Counted from the stretch's first letter, positions 11,401-22,779 are shown. The stretch: DNA of 64,000 nt from Anagrus nilaparvatae (GCA_022575985.1 JAKSXM010000272.1:5394001-5458000); one strand, 5' to 3'. The notes: generated by a model not told the origin, from the letters alone. Numbers and translations are program-made.

Positions 11401-12780
11401 AACAGTCCTACCGCTACGTAGTAACGTTTAAAGTGCTTTTTTATCACAATATAAAAATATTACTTGTTTATAAATGATTGATCAAGTATTTTATTTTAAA
11501 TAAATTAATACATTAAATAAATTAATACATAAGGACGTTTTTACGTAATTTGGGGAGGGTGCAATTCCTCAGAAAAGAGTTTAGTTTTCAACACCATATC
11601 TAAAATTGGATTTCAAGATTGGTCCTTTTCAGTCTTTAGTACCTAAAATATTAAAAATATTGCAATGTCCAGCAGGAAAAAATTTAACCATAAATGGGAC
11701 ACTGTTAATTTAAATATACCAAAGAAAGTGATACAGTAGTTAATTAATTAGTTTGTCTTAAAGACTGCAAGTTGTAACCAATTTTAAGATCAAATATCAG
11801 AATAAAATTTTTAAGGTATTTGTAATTAAGTCATTAAACTTTCAATTGATCTTAAGAGAATATTTTTTTATGAGAAATGAGTAAGCTCAATGTACCCAGC
11901 CATTTCTCATATTAAATATTTATGATTTAATTATTTACTCAGGTATAAAGTCTGTGCCATCAGTATCTTGACGTTTACGATTTCCCATGTGATCTAAAAT
12001 TGGGCTAATGTAAGTTTTGCCAGAAGAATCTTTTATTATTTGATTTACAGCATGCTGAGATGCTAATACTTTGAGATCATTCTAAAATCATTTTAGTCAT
12101 TAAATTAATGAATTAAGGTAACAGTTGCATATACTATACCATTTGTGAAGAAGTAAGCTGTATTGTCTTGGCCATATTTGAATCAACAGGTTTCACTGTT
12201 GGAACTGTTGTTACTTTTGCATTTTGAATTGGTATTGTTACTAACCCTACAGAAAAAAAAGGCATAATAGTATTGCATTAAAAAAATGTAACTGAAATTA
12301 TTTCCAAAGTTTACTTTGACCAGGGTTTTGAAAACTTATTGTCCTGAGAACTTGTGGTCCAGCAGTAAAAACTTGTGAGTCTTGCCCAGGTGTTTTAAAA
12401 ACTTTAACGTTTCCTGTATTTGTTGTGCCAACAATGCTGTTGACATTTTTATTTTGAGTGCTTTGGACAACTTTTATAACTTGAGGTTGACCTAAAATAA
12501 AAATAAATATAAAAGAAAATTTTTTAACTAATATAATATATATTCTTTTTCTAATTTGATAAAATAAAAAAAACAAAGTTATGTGATTACTGTAAACATT
12601 GCTTCATTATTATTTTGTAAACAAATAAAAATAAAAATTGCAAATATATAAACAAATAAAGTTTATTATTTTTTTGAATACATTTTGCATATTACGAAAA
12701 TGGCAAAATAATGCACTTTAAAGACACTCACCGTTGGCGTCATGTATCAGGAAATTCATGGTTTTGTTTTGCTGGGTCAT
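8480..12780 (-). CDS. Dp: Transcription factor Dp (E2F dimerisation partner), eight exons
   Basis: Exons on the minus strand are 12732-12780, 12315-12491, 12140-12246, 11939-12081, 11115-11277, 10600-11044, 8993-9076 and 8480-8715. All junctions are GT..AG and stay in frame, giving 467 aa. The winged-helix DNA-binding domain lies at about 160-250: [20 protein letters not shown], then [20 protein letters not shown] and EIRWLGLP, including the RRVYDALNV motif typical of Dp. The dimerisation (DEF/DCB) region follows to about 390, and the C-terminus is an acidic tail, [17 protein letters not shown]. The N-terminal 158 residues are Gln/Thr/Val-rich, like TFDP1/2. Dp pairs with E2F proteins to bind TTTSSCGC-type sites in S-phase gene promoters. 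The start [17 protein letters not shown] was chosen because it is the first ATG and joins exon 2 in frame. Intron 7 carries a MITE. The upstream region at about 12990-13110 is unusually CpG-rich for this window. Confidence 0.93.
8750..8969. mobile_element. 220-bp MITE in the last Dp intron, TTATTTA target duplication
   Basis: The termini are inverted: GTGAACGATTTTACACCGTC on the left and, read from the other end, CTGAGCGATTTTACACCGTC on the right. Complementarity continues through GTAGTTAA into GGGTTAAC. The 7-bp sequence TTATTTA sits immediately outside both ends (8743-8749 and 8970-8976). No coding capacity. It lies between exons 7 and 8 of Dp and touches neither splice site. Confidence 0.75.
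9077..10599. other. Dp intron 6 (1.5 kb), AT-rich
   Basis: No second gene or RNA was recognised here. There is a weak inverted pair around GGACTTGCGTTTT (about 9832) and AAAACGCAAGTC (about 9939). The ORF at 9973-10206 is Phe/Asn/Lys low-complexity. Confidence 0.4.
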
Positions 12781-13110
12781 AATCGACATCAGCGTCTCGT
12801 ATCCGTGTTTTATCCTATTGACTATAATGCAGCTCCTTCATATGTATAAATCCAGGAGTAAAAAATCACTTGTTTTAAATTAAACATGTAGTAGATTCAA
12901 TCTTTTATACAAAATACTATTTCTTTTCCATTGATAGCAGAAAGGTGTAATAAATTCTTGTAATTTCATATATTTTGTATTATATTGTAATACCCTCGAG
13001 GTTCTCGCTCCAAAATGGCGCGCCTTCGAATATGCACCGTACGTTGCTGTTTCTTAAATAAATAGGATTTCAAGTGTAATGCTTTTAATCACTTATAAAT
13101 AGTCTATTAC
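12781..13110 (-). promoter_or_regulatory. Probable Dp promoter region with a small CpG-rich patch
   Basis: Upstream of the Dp start codon the base composition changes: 12990-13045 holds CTCGAG, TTCTCGCTCC, AATGGCGCGCC, TTCGAA and CACCGTACG in an otherwise CpG-poor setting. GGCGCGCC (13017-13024) is a perfect palindrome. It is not a standard E2F site because the TTT run is missing. Assignment as promoter rests on position and composition only. Confidence 0.35.
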
Positions 13111-13762
13111 CGCTTCTTTGGCCTGCAGGCCAAGCGGAGCAGCAAAATTTTCAATACACTGCTTCCCGGGGCAAAATTTTGATGCTTACTTCAAGGGCAC
13201 TCACCGGCAAGGGTCGAGAAACACAGGCACGCGCGTACGTGAAGCTCGTACTATAGCTGAATGTGCTGCTGCTGGCTCTTTTTCTGCTTATGCTTTCACC
13301 CGCGTATAGTATTTTTACTTTGTTTGTATGGAACGATTTCAGGCGCGATTTACGAAACTGAGGCTCTAATTGGTTATATGCATCACGTGCCCCAGCAGTG
13401 TTCGTAAATCATATATATTCGTATAGAATATATTGCATTTGTTTATATGGGTGCTTTTCATATTTTTTCATTGTTTACGCACAATGCACTTATTATCATT
13501 TTTTTCAAATTTTTTTGTATTTTTGTTATTCAAGGTCAACCCTATTACCTTTAGCGGTGCAGTAATTTGCTAGAATAAATTTTTTGTGCAAAACATTTGC
13601 TAGTTGTTAACTAGTTATTGCTAGGCTAATTGTTTGTTAGCAAGTTAATTAGTTTATGAATAAATTAGCCACGGTATAGCTACAGTATAAATTTTTACAT
13701 ATCTAGAGCAAAAAATCCTATTTTCTACCCTAGGAAGACTCAAGCCGTTTATAGCATAATGG

Positions 13763-13907
13763 AATTAAGTTGGCTTACATGAATCGGTTGGTACTGGTAA
13801 TATAAGTTTTTTAAAAATATTTTTCCTTTGCACGTGCAGCAGACAATGATAGCAATACAAAGAAGATACCAGTACCAACCGATTCATGCATGTTAGCCAA
13901 CTTAATT
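13763..13907. repeat. 145-bp hairpin with roughly 40-bp stem
   Basis: The left arm AATTAAGTTGGCTTACATG with GAATCGGTTGGTACTGGTA pairs with the right arm TACCAGTACCAACCGATTC with ATGTTAGCCAACTTAATT, with a few-base bulge. The roughly 65-bp loop is A/T-rich. Immediately downstream, CATTGCCATGTGTACATTGTA is repeated about twice (13905-13948). It could be a small MITE or a hairpin RNA. Confidence 0.5.
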
Positions 13908-14109
13908 GCCATGTGTACATTGTACATTGCCATGTGTACATTGTACAACTAAGATATACGAGAATTTTCTCTTCCGTTTCACAGACTGGCACTCTAAAGT
14001 CTAATGTAGTCTTTTAAGAGAAAGTTTATCATATTCGAGAAGTTCGAGAGATTCGATTCGATCAGCGGCGGTACTTTTAAAAAAATTGTATATAAACTTA
14101 AGTGACTGC

Positions 14110-14213
14110 CTACCCGAATAGAATTTGAAGTATGGGCTGATCCGGCACAGATCAGGGCCGTATCTGGGCCAGATCAGCCATACTTCAGATTCTATTCGGG
14201 TAGGAGAAGTATA
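14110..14213. repeat. 104-bp near-perfect hairpin
   Basis: CTACCCGAATAGAAT at the left pairs with ATTCTATTCGGGTAG at the right. Pairing continues through GAAGTATGG..CTGATC almost to the centre, where GATCAGGGCC and GGGCCAGATC face each other. Stem about 44 bp, loop about 14 bases. The size fits a long miRNA-type precursor or a tiny MITE; the sequence alone cannot separate these. Confidence 0.5.
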
Positions 14214-14381
14214 ATACGAATAGAGAGATAATAATAATAATAACAATTAATAGTAGAAAGGGATAGAAAAAACTCCAATTTGACTGCATAATAAATAATA
14301 ATGTATATATCTTTAATGAAATGTATGAGATCTTACAACAACAAAAACATTTACATGTAAAAATGATGCAAGTTTGCTATA

Positions 14382-14600
14382 CACTGAAAAAAAAAATTCA
14401 ACCTAGCGTCGAAATCCTCCTGTTCATACGTGAGGTAGGAAGTATACGTCGACGCGTATAGTATTCAACTTCGACGTGGCGTAGGATCCTATTGTATACA
14501 GCCGGCGTCGACTAATGTTCCGACGTCGCGCTTGAAAAGAATTGATCGACGCCGCCACGATACACGTTTTAACTGCACGTGAGTTTCCATTCTACGAGCG
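14382..14600. repeat. Left terminus and CG-rich subterminal zone, copy 1
   Basis: Eight CGACG/CGTCG words occur within about 190 bp (for example ATACGTCGACGCG, TTCGACGTGG, CCGACGTCGCG) in DNA that otherwise has very few CpGs. The right end has seven such words. Clustered subterminal motifs of this kind are typical transposase-binding zones; that role is inferred. Confidence 0.55.
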
Positions 14601-15761
14601 CTCATATTATTGATTTGAGTTATTTAAAAATCTATTAATCTTTTTGAATTATTAAACTCGTAGATAATAAATTTTAATAATTATTTAATTTAAATAAAAA
14701 AATTAATTTAGAAAGCTATATATGTATATATATATATTTAATGATATATATAATTATATAAGATTATTATTTTTATTTATAAATAATATATAGATGCAAT
14801 ATAATTTTATTTTATTTATTGAAAATGAAAAAAAACCACGCAGTGTTACATACAATTTTCAACGAGAGTAAATAGATTTGCAAAATAAATGAATGAATGT
14901 TCAAAAATTTGCTTTATTCAGAATTTTTTTTATGATCCTAAAATTGCAATATTGATTTTTTATTTTCAAAAATTGTTAAACAATTAACCCTCCGTGTGTC
15001 CACTGTGCTGTGTCCCGTAGGTCGATATCGTCCCAATCGTTTTACATTTTTTAACTCCTTAAAAAATAATTTTTTGATAAAATTTTTTTAAAAATGTTTT
15101 AGACAAACATTTCATAATCACGAAAAAAAAGTTTTTTGGCTAAAATGTCCACTCAGTTTTGCGCAAAAAATTTTGCAACAACCATAAACAGGCATTTTTT
15201 AAATTTTCGGTCGAAAATTCATATCTCCTACCCTAATTGATATTAAGGGGTAATAATCTAGGGTTTTGAGCTTCATATATATGACTTTAAAAAATCCCTA
15301 CCCAAATTTGCCTCAGATCCAAAAACCATAATTATTTTGCGATATGAAAATTGGCCCTTTTCCTCGATTATAAAAATTTATAAAAATTGAAGGTTTTGTT
15401 GCATAAACAGCCTCCCAGGATCATTTAATGGCCAAAAAAGTTATTTGTGGGGCTGAAGTATAATAACCTTTATATAAGTACATAAAAAAAATTTAGCCAA
15501 AAAAAATTATCACTCAAAACCATATAAAGGGTCAATTTAAATAAGAATTTAATCGCTATTCTAATTAAATTCAAATATTTAAACAAAGTCGGGACTTAAT
15601 AAGTTACACAAATGTAATGTGTAAAGCATAAAAATTACCAACTAATCAACATTAAAGTGAAGGTTTAATCAAAAGTAGTGTGTAAATTGATATATTCAAT
15701 ACGTTATATATTAAATTAGTTAAATAATAAAATTTAATTATTACACCAGGCACGGAAAAAA

Positions 15762-17665
15762 ATGACACGTCAAGCCATACACTAGTGTAACCTAAGGAAG
15801 TAGGCTGTATTAAAAAACGACACGTCAAGCCTTACACTAGTGTAACCTAGGCGATACCAAAAAAACGACACGTCATGCCTTACACTAGCGTAACCTAAGG
15901 AATCCGTCTATAATAAAAAAACGACACGTCAAGCCTTACACTAGTGTAACCTAGGCGATACCAAAAAAACGACACGTCATGCCTTACACTAGCGTAACCT
16001 AAGGAATCCGTCTATAATAAAAAAACGACACGTCAAGCCTTACACTAGTGTAACCTAGGCGATACCAAAAAAACGACGCGTTAAGCCTTACACTAGCGTA
16101 ACCTAAGGAAGTAGCCTGTTTTAAAAAACGACACGTCAAGCCTTACACTAGCGTAACCTAAGGGAGTAGGCTGTATAAAAAAACAACACGTCAAGCCTTA
16201 CACTAGGGTAACCTAAGGAAGTAGGCTATATTAAAAAACGACACGTCAAGCCTTACACTAGCGTAACCTAGGTTATATTAAAAAAACGACATGTCAAGCC
16301 TTACACTAGTGTAACCTAAGGAATCCATGTATAATAAAAAAACGACACGTCATGCCTTACACTAGCGTAACCTAAGGAAGTAGGCTGTATTAAAACGAAA
16401 CGTCAAGCCTTACAGTAGCTTAACCTAAGGAAGCCGTCTATAATAAAAAAAACGACACGTCAAGCCTTACACTAGCGTAACCTAAAGAAGTAGGCTGTAT
16501 TAAAAAAAAGACACGTTAAACTAGTGTAACCTAGGCGATACCCAAAAACGACAAGTCAAGCCTTACACTAGCTTAACCTAAGGGAGTAGGCTGTATAAAA
16601 AAACAACACGTCAAGCCTTACACTAGGGTAACCTAAGGAAGTAGGCTGTATTAAAAAACGACACGTCAAGCCTTACACTAGCGTAACCTAAGGAAGTAGG
16701 CTGTATTAAAAAAACGACACGTTAAGCCTTACACTAGCGTAACCTAAGGAAGTAGGCTGTATTAAAAAACGACACGTCAAGCCTTACACTAGCATAACCT
16801 AAGGGAGTAGGCTGTATAAAAAAACAACACGTAAAGCCTTACACTAGGGTAACCTAAGGAAGTAGGCTGTATTAAAAAACGACACGTCAAGCCTTACACT
16901 AGCGTAACCTAGGTTATATTAAAAAAACGACATGTCAAGCCTTACACTAGTGTAACCTAAGAAAGTAGGCTGCATTAATACGCGACGCAATTTTTTTTTA
17001 ACAGAAAAAAAAGTGAACAAAGATGAGTTGAGCAGAAAAAAATGAACAAAAAAAGTTGAAAATAAAAATTTTTGAACACAAAAAATTGAACAAAATTTTT
17101 TGACCAACAAAAAACTTGGTTCAACTTTTTTTCTTCAAAAATTTTTCTGTCCAATTATTTTTGTTCAAAACTTCCTATGTTCAAATTTTTTTGTTCATTT
17201 TTTTCTGTTCAACTCATCTTTGTTCACTTTTTTTTCTGTTCAAAAATAATGGCGTCCATTAGCGTAACCTAAGGAAGCGGTCTATAATAAAAAAACGACA
17301 TGTCAAGCCTTACACTAGCGTAACCTAAGTAAGTAGGCTGTATTAAAAAAAAGACACGTCAAACTAGTGTAACCTAGGCGATACCCAAAAACGACAAGTC
17401 AAGTCTTACACTAGCTTAACCTAAGAAACCCGTCTATAATAAAAAAACGACACGTCAAGCCTTACACTAGCGTAACCTAAGGAAGTAGGCTGTATTAAAA
17501 AAACGACACGTCAAGCCTTATACTAGTGTAACCTAGGCGATACCAAAAAAACGACACGTCAAGCCTTACACTAGCGTAACCTAAGGAAGCGGTCTATAAT
17601 AAAAAAACGAGACGTTAAGCCTTACACTAGCGTAACATAAGGAAGTAGGCTATTTTAAAAAACGG
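15762..17665 (+). repeat. Left array of 48-57 bp units, copy 1 (about 30 units)
   Basis: The unit begins ACGACACGTCAAGCC, then TTACACTAGYGTAA, then CCTAAGGAAGTAGGCTGTAT or the shorter CCTAGGCGATACC, and ends in 5-8 A. I counted about 30 copies by the CACGTCAAG phrase. Two tail types alternate, giving units of about 48 and 55-57 bp. The core TTACACTAGTGTAA is a perfect palindrome in many units. The array is interrupted by a hairpin at 17001-17239. Confidence 0.85.
17001..17239. repeat. Internal foldback inside the left array, copy 1
   Basis: ACAGAAAAAAAAGTGAACAA and AGATGAGTTGA on the left are mirrored by TCAACTCATCT and TTGTTCACTTTTTTTTCTGT on the right. The centre is rich in GAACAAAAA / TTTTTGTTC words. 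It replaces part of an array unit, so it inserted into the array. The 63-codon minus-strand ORF across it is low-complexity. Confidence 0.7.
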
Positions 17666-18110
17666 CACAAATTCAAAATGGCGGCCTCAAAATTCGCCCA
17701 TTTTTGAAAAATTAGCCAAATATGAGTTCAATTTTTGGCGTAACACGAATAAGAATATTGATAAAATATCTAGGAGTTTTTGGATATGCTGACTACGAAA
17801 TTAGTAAAAACTAAACCACAAGCCTTTTATGAACATTGATTATTCACCACTTTTACCCTTATTTTCCACCCCTAGATGAAGTTTCATCATTTTTTTGAGT
17901 TCATATTTGAAATCAGCAATCTTGAGAACCCCCGATATAGATTTTCCAGTAAGAATAAAAACTTTTAAAAAGAAAATAAAGAATTTTTATAAATGACTTT
18001 TCACCCCTTTTCACCCCAATTTTCGACTCCTCGATAAAATTTTATGTTTTTTTGAAGTTCATATTTGAAGGCAGCAGCCTCAAAAACCCTAAGATATAAT
18101 GTTAGACCAA
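17666..18110. other. Hinge region between the inverted arrays, copy 1
   Basis: Single-copy-looking AT-rich stretch containing AAAATGGCGGCCTC and two phrases TTTGA.GTTCATATTTGAA with CACCCCT-like tracts (about 17850-18080), which suggest an old two-unit repeat. No coding potential. Confidence 0.4.
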
Positions 18111-18255
18111 ATACTGCTAGTGTAAGGCTTGCGGTGTCGTTTTTTTAATCTAGACTATTTCCTTAGGTAACGCTATTGTAAGGCTTGACGTTTCGTTTTA
18201 TTATTATAACCTAATTCATCAGTTTATGTTAGTGTAATGCTTGACGTATCGTTTT

Positions 18256-19790
18256 GGTTCCTCATAGAGGAACCTTTGTGTTCGGTAAAATTTTGATTTC
18301 TTGACATATAAACACGTTTTGAGACCTCAGGAAGCTAAAAAACCGGTTTTTAAAAAAAGTCTGTAACCGGTTATATTTCACAACCAACATTATATTAAGA
18401 CCTAATTTTTTTTTCAAAATTTTTTTCACTAAAAAAGCTGGAGGTTTATTTTTTTTTTAATTTGGATGTAATACCTCATTCATTTCCATGAAAATACTTA
18501 TATTTGAAAATATGTTTTTTACTCGTTGTCTTGAATCTTATAATTAATTTAAAAAAAAATTTTTTTCTTAAAATTTTTGTTACCAAAAAATACAAAAAAT
18601 ACATTTTTTTCTATTTGGACGTAGTACCTAATTGTTTTCTATGAGAGTACTAGTTTTAGAAATATAATTCATAGTCAATTTTTGGATTGGATACGTAATT
18701 TCATGAAAATTTTTTTCTCCAAATTTTTGCCGCCAAAAAATATAAAAAATGCCAATTTTTTTTTTTAGGACGTAGTACTTAATTTGTTTCTACGAAAGTA
18801 CGAATCTAGAATTATCGTTTTTAAAGGATTTCTCCATCTGATACGTAATTTTTCGAAATTTTTTTTTTAATCATTTTAAAAATTTAAAAAACACCATAAT
18901 TTTTTTTTCTATTTGAACGTAATACTCAATTTATTTCTGTGAAAGTAATAATATCTGGAATTATCATTTGTAAAGGATTTCGCCATCTGATACGTAAATT
19001 TTCGAAATTTTTAAAATTTTTTGTATAAAAAAATTAAAAAAACACAATAATTTTTTTTCTTTTAGGACGTAGTAACTAATTTATTTCTATGAAAGTACAA
19101 ATATCTAGAATTATCGTTTTTAAAGGATTTCTCCATCTGATGCATAATTTTTCGAATTTTTTTTTTTTATTTTTTTGTATAAAAAAATTAAAAAACACAA
19201 TAATTTTTTTTCTTTTTGGACGTAGTACTTAGTTTATTTCTATGAAAGTACTAATATCCAGAATTATCATTTTTAAAAAATTTCTCCATCTGATACGTAA
19301 TTTTTCGAAATTTTTTTTCTCAATATTTGTTACATAAAAAAATTAAAAATAAACCACATTTTTTTTTTAATGATTCAGTAATTAATTTCTTTCTATAAAA
19401 GTTTACGAATATCTAGAATTGTCGTTCGTAAAGGATTCCTCCATCTGATACGTAATTATTCAAAATTTTTTTTTTAACATAAAAAAATTAAAAATACACC
19501 ATAATTTTTTTTTCTTTTTGGACGTAGTGAAAGTACTAATATCTAGAATTATCGTTTTTACTCGATATCTCCAATCTGATATACTTAATTTTTTAAAAAA
19601 TATTTTTTTTAATTTTTCATATAAAAAAATTAGAAAAAAAATTATTTTTTTTTTTTAGGACTTAGTACTTAATTTCTATGTATGAAAGAACGAATATCTA
19701 GAATTATCGTTTTATCTAGAATCTAGAATTATGGTTTTTACTAGGTAAAGTAGACCATTATAAACATTTTGTTATTGTTAATGAGGAACC
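18256..19790. mobile_element. Nested GGTTCC-ended element (family C), copy 1
   Basis: The ends are GGTTCCTCA and TGAGGAACC; the left end also forms its own hairpin, GGTTCCTCATAGAGGAACC. It splits the right unit array, leaving three units at 18111-18250 and the rest after 19811, so it inserted into an existing array. The inside is about nine degenerate units of roughly 110-150 bp with the phrases GGACGTAGTACTTAATTT, CTAGAATTATCGTTTTTA and CCATCTGATACGTAATTTTT. A shorter related copy lies at 52070-52820. No ORF. Confidence 0.7.
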
Positions 19791-19810
19791 ATAGTTCCAA
19801 TTAATTGGTA

Positions 19811-21690
19811 GCGTTTTTTTATTATAGACCGCTACCTTATGTTATCTTAGTGTAAGGCTTGACGTATCGTTTTCTTTAATATAGCCTAGGTTACCCTAGT
19901 GTAAGGCTTGACGTGTCGTTTTTTTATTATAGCCTACTTCCTTAGGTTACGCTAGTGTAAGGCTTGACGTGTCGTTTTTTTAGTACAGCCTAGTTCCTTA
20001 GGTTACGATAGTATATGGCTTGACGTGTAGTTTTTTTGGTATCGCCTAGGTTACACAAGTGTAAGGCTTGACGTGTCGTTTCCTAATACAGCCTACTTCC
20101 TTAGGTTACCCTAGTGTAAGGCTTGACGTGTCGTTTTTTTTATTATAGCCTACTTCTTGAGGTTACGCTAGTGTAAGGCTTGACGTGTCGTTTTTTTATT
20201 ATAGACCGCTTTCTTAGGTTATGTTAGTGTAAGGCTTGACATGTCGTTTTTTTAATATAGCCTAGGTTACGCTAGTGTAAGGCTTGACGTGTCGTTTTTT
20301 ATTATAGCCTACTTCCTTAGGTTACGCTAGTGTAAGGCTTGACGTGTCGTTTTTTTGGTATCACCTAGGTTACACTAGTGTAAGGCTTGACGTGTCGTTT
20401 TTTATTAATGACCGCTTCCTTAGCTTACGCTAGTGTAAGGCTTGACGTGTCGTTTAATTATTATAGACTACTTTTTTAGGTTACGCTAGTGTAAGGCTTG
20501 ATGAGTCGTTTTTTTGGTATCGCGTAGGTTACACTAGTGTAAGGCTTGACGTGTTGTTTTTTTATACAGCCTACTCCCTTAGGTTACGCTAGTGTAAGGC
20601 ATGACGTGTCGTTTTCTTATTATAGGCCGCTTCCTTAGGTTATGTTAGTGTAAGACTTGACATGTCGTTTTTTTAATATAGCCTAGGTTACGCTAGTGTA
20701 AGGCTTGATGTGTCGTTATTTATTATAGTCTACTTCCTAAGGTTACGCTAGTGTATGGCTTGAAATGTCATTTTTTTATTATAAACCGCTTTCTTAGGTT
20801 ATATTAGTGTAAGGCTTGACGTGTCGTTTTCTTATTATAGGCCACTTCCTTAGGTTATGTTAGTGTAAGGCTTGATGTGTCGTTTTTTTAATATAGCCTA
20901 ATTCCTTAAGTTATGTTAGTGTAAGGCTTGACGTGTCCTTTTTTTATTATTTACCGCTTTATTAGGTTACGCTAGTGTAAGGCTTGACGTATCGTTTTTT
21001 TATTGTAGCCTACTTCCTTAGGTTACACTAGTGTAAGACTTGACGTGTCGTTTTTTTATTATAGACCGCTTTCTTAGGTTATGTTAGTGTAAGGCTTGAC
21101 GTGTCATTATTTTATTATAGCCTATTTCCGTAGGTCATGCTAGTGTAAGGCTTGACGTGTCCTAATTTTATTATAGCCTAATTCCTTAGGTTACGCTAGT
21201 ATAAGCCTATTTCCTTAGGTTAAGCTACTGTAAGACTTGACGTGTCGTTTTTTTATTATAGACCGCTTTCTTAGGTTATCTTAGTGTAAGGCTTGACGTG
21301 TCATTATTTTATTATAGCCTATTTCCGTAGGTCATGCTAGTGTAAGGCTTGACGTGTCGTTTTTTATTATAGTCTACTTCCTTAGGTTACGCTAGTGTAT
21401 GGCTTGACATGTCGTTTTTTTATTCTAGCCTACTTCCTTAGGTTACACAAGTGTAAGGCTTGACGTGTCGTTTTTTTATTATAGACCGCTTTCTTACGTT
21501 ATGTTAGTGTAAGGCTTGACGTGTTGTTTTTTTAATATAGCCTACTTCCTTAAGTTATGTTAGTGTAAGGCTTGACGTGTCGTTTTTTTATTTTAGCCTA
21601 CTTCCTTAGGTTACACTAGTGTAAGGCTTGACGTGTCGTTTTTTTATATAGCCTACTTCCTTAGGTTACGCTAGTGTAAGACATGAGGAA
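19811..21690 (-). repeat. Right array of 48-57 bp units in inverted orientation, copy 1 (about 34 units)
   Basis: The same unit as the left array, read on the opposite strand: CTTCCTTAGGTTACGCTAG, TGTAAGGCTTGACGTGTCGT, then T-rich, ending TATTATAGCC or GGTATCGCC. About 34 units by counting the GGCTTGACGTG phrase and its variants, plus three at 18111-18250. Together the two arrays form an imperfect foldback with arms of about 1.9 kb. Confidence 0.85.
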
Positions 21691-22470
21691 AAAGGAGTCG
21701 AAATTCTTGATTTGTGACCCAAAAAACCTATACGGACATATCCGGGATGCTTAAAGTGCGAAAATATCAAAAACGCACCTTTTATGGGTAGTTTTGGCTA
21801 TTTTAAGGGTGAAATATTGAATATTTATGAAAAAGTCGAAATTCTTGATTAGCGACCCAAAAAACCTATTCGGGCATATCCTGGATGTTGAAAGTGCGAA
21901 AATATTTAAAACATCCCTTATCGGGGTAGTTTTAGCTATTTTATGGGTGAAATATTGAGTATTTATGAAAAAAGAGTCGAAATTCTTGTTATTTATCCAA
22001 AAAACCTATACAGACATGTCCTGGATGCTCAAAGTGCGAAAATATTCAAAACACCCCTTTTGGGGGTAGTTTGAGCTATTTTAAGGGTGAAATATTGAAT
22101 ATTTATGAAAAAGGAGTCGAAATTCTTGATTAGCGACTCAAAAAGCCTATATATTATGGGCATATCCTGGATGCTCAAAGTGCGAAAATAGCAAAAACAC
22201 CCCCTTTTGGGGGGTAGAATTAGCCAATTTAGCGGTTAAATTTGAATTATTTATGAAAAAGAAGTCAAAATTCTTTATTAGCAACCCAAAAAGTCCATAT
22301 GGTGCAAATCTGAGCGCTGAAAGTGCGAATATGTAAAAAAAAACCCCTTTCTGGGGGTAGTTTTAGGAAATTTAAGGGTGAAGCCCCAATTTCTTTACGA
22401 AAGGACCCCAATTTTCTTTTTCAGCGACCCAAAAAACCTATAAACCTCCCCCCCAACGGTATGTTGCCTG
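21691..22470 (+). repeat. Six tandem 140-bp units (family B), copy 1
   Basis: Each unit contains GAGTCGAAATTCTTGATTAG, CGACCCAAAAAACCTATA, CATATCCTGGATGCTCAAAG, TGCGAAAATA and a hairpin-like CCCCTTTTGGGGGTAG. Unit starts are near 21691, 21831, 21967, 22108, 22253 and 22396. Single or double copies of the same unit occur at 2120-2660, 46140-46450, 60690-60856 and 61440-61810, so this repeat is dispersed outside the giant element. Confidence 0.75.
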
Positions 22471-22779
22471 GAGTAATGATTAAATTTTATTATTTAATTA
22501 ATTTATACTACGGATTAAATAAATAATGATTTAATTTTTATGTTTAAATTCTGATGCTAATTGACACAATAAGGTTTTGAGTGTAAGGTCGGAATAAAAT
22601 TTGGGAGACTAAAATAATGGATTTTTTTGGGAATTTTTTTTTGTTGTAAAAAACACAAAATTTTGCTATGTATTTTTTTTTTTTTAATATAAAAAATAGT
22701 TTATGCAGCAACAAAAAACATAGCAACAAGAGCAACACGTGCAATTGTAATTTTTTATTTACAGTAATTTTATTCACTG

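Noticed and set aside
13012..13026. E2F site in the Dp upstream region (AATGGCGCGCC)
   Set aside because: The TTT run of the consensus is absent on both strands; only the GC core is there.
13118..13309. 63-codon plus-strand ORF with normal-looking amino-acid mix (MACRPSGAAKFSIHCFPG)
   Set aside because: No recognisable family, lies in a locally GC-richer patch near the Dp promoter, and no splice partners were seen.
16919..17110. Minus-strand ORF repeated exactly at 25607-25798
   Set aside because: It translates a low-complexity hairpin and part of an array unit. Its exact duplication follows from the duplicated element.
15762..17665. CRISPR array
   Set aside because: There are no unique spacers; unit and tail are both repetitive, and the setting is a eukaryotic genome with spliced genes.
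22544..22777. 77-codon minus-strand ORF, repeated at 31231-31464, as a possible membrane peptide of the giant element
   Set aside because: Leu/Phe/Lys-rich translation of T-rich DNA next to the right terminus. No family likeness and no promoter or partner gene.
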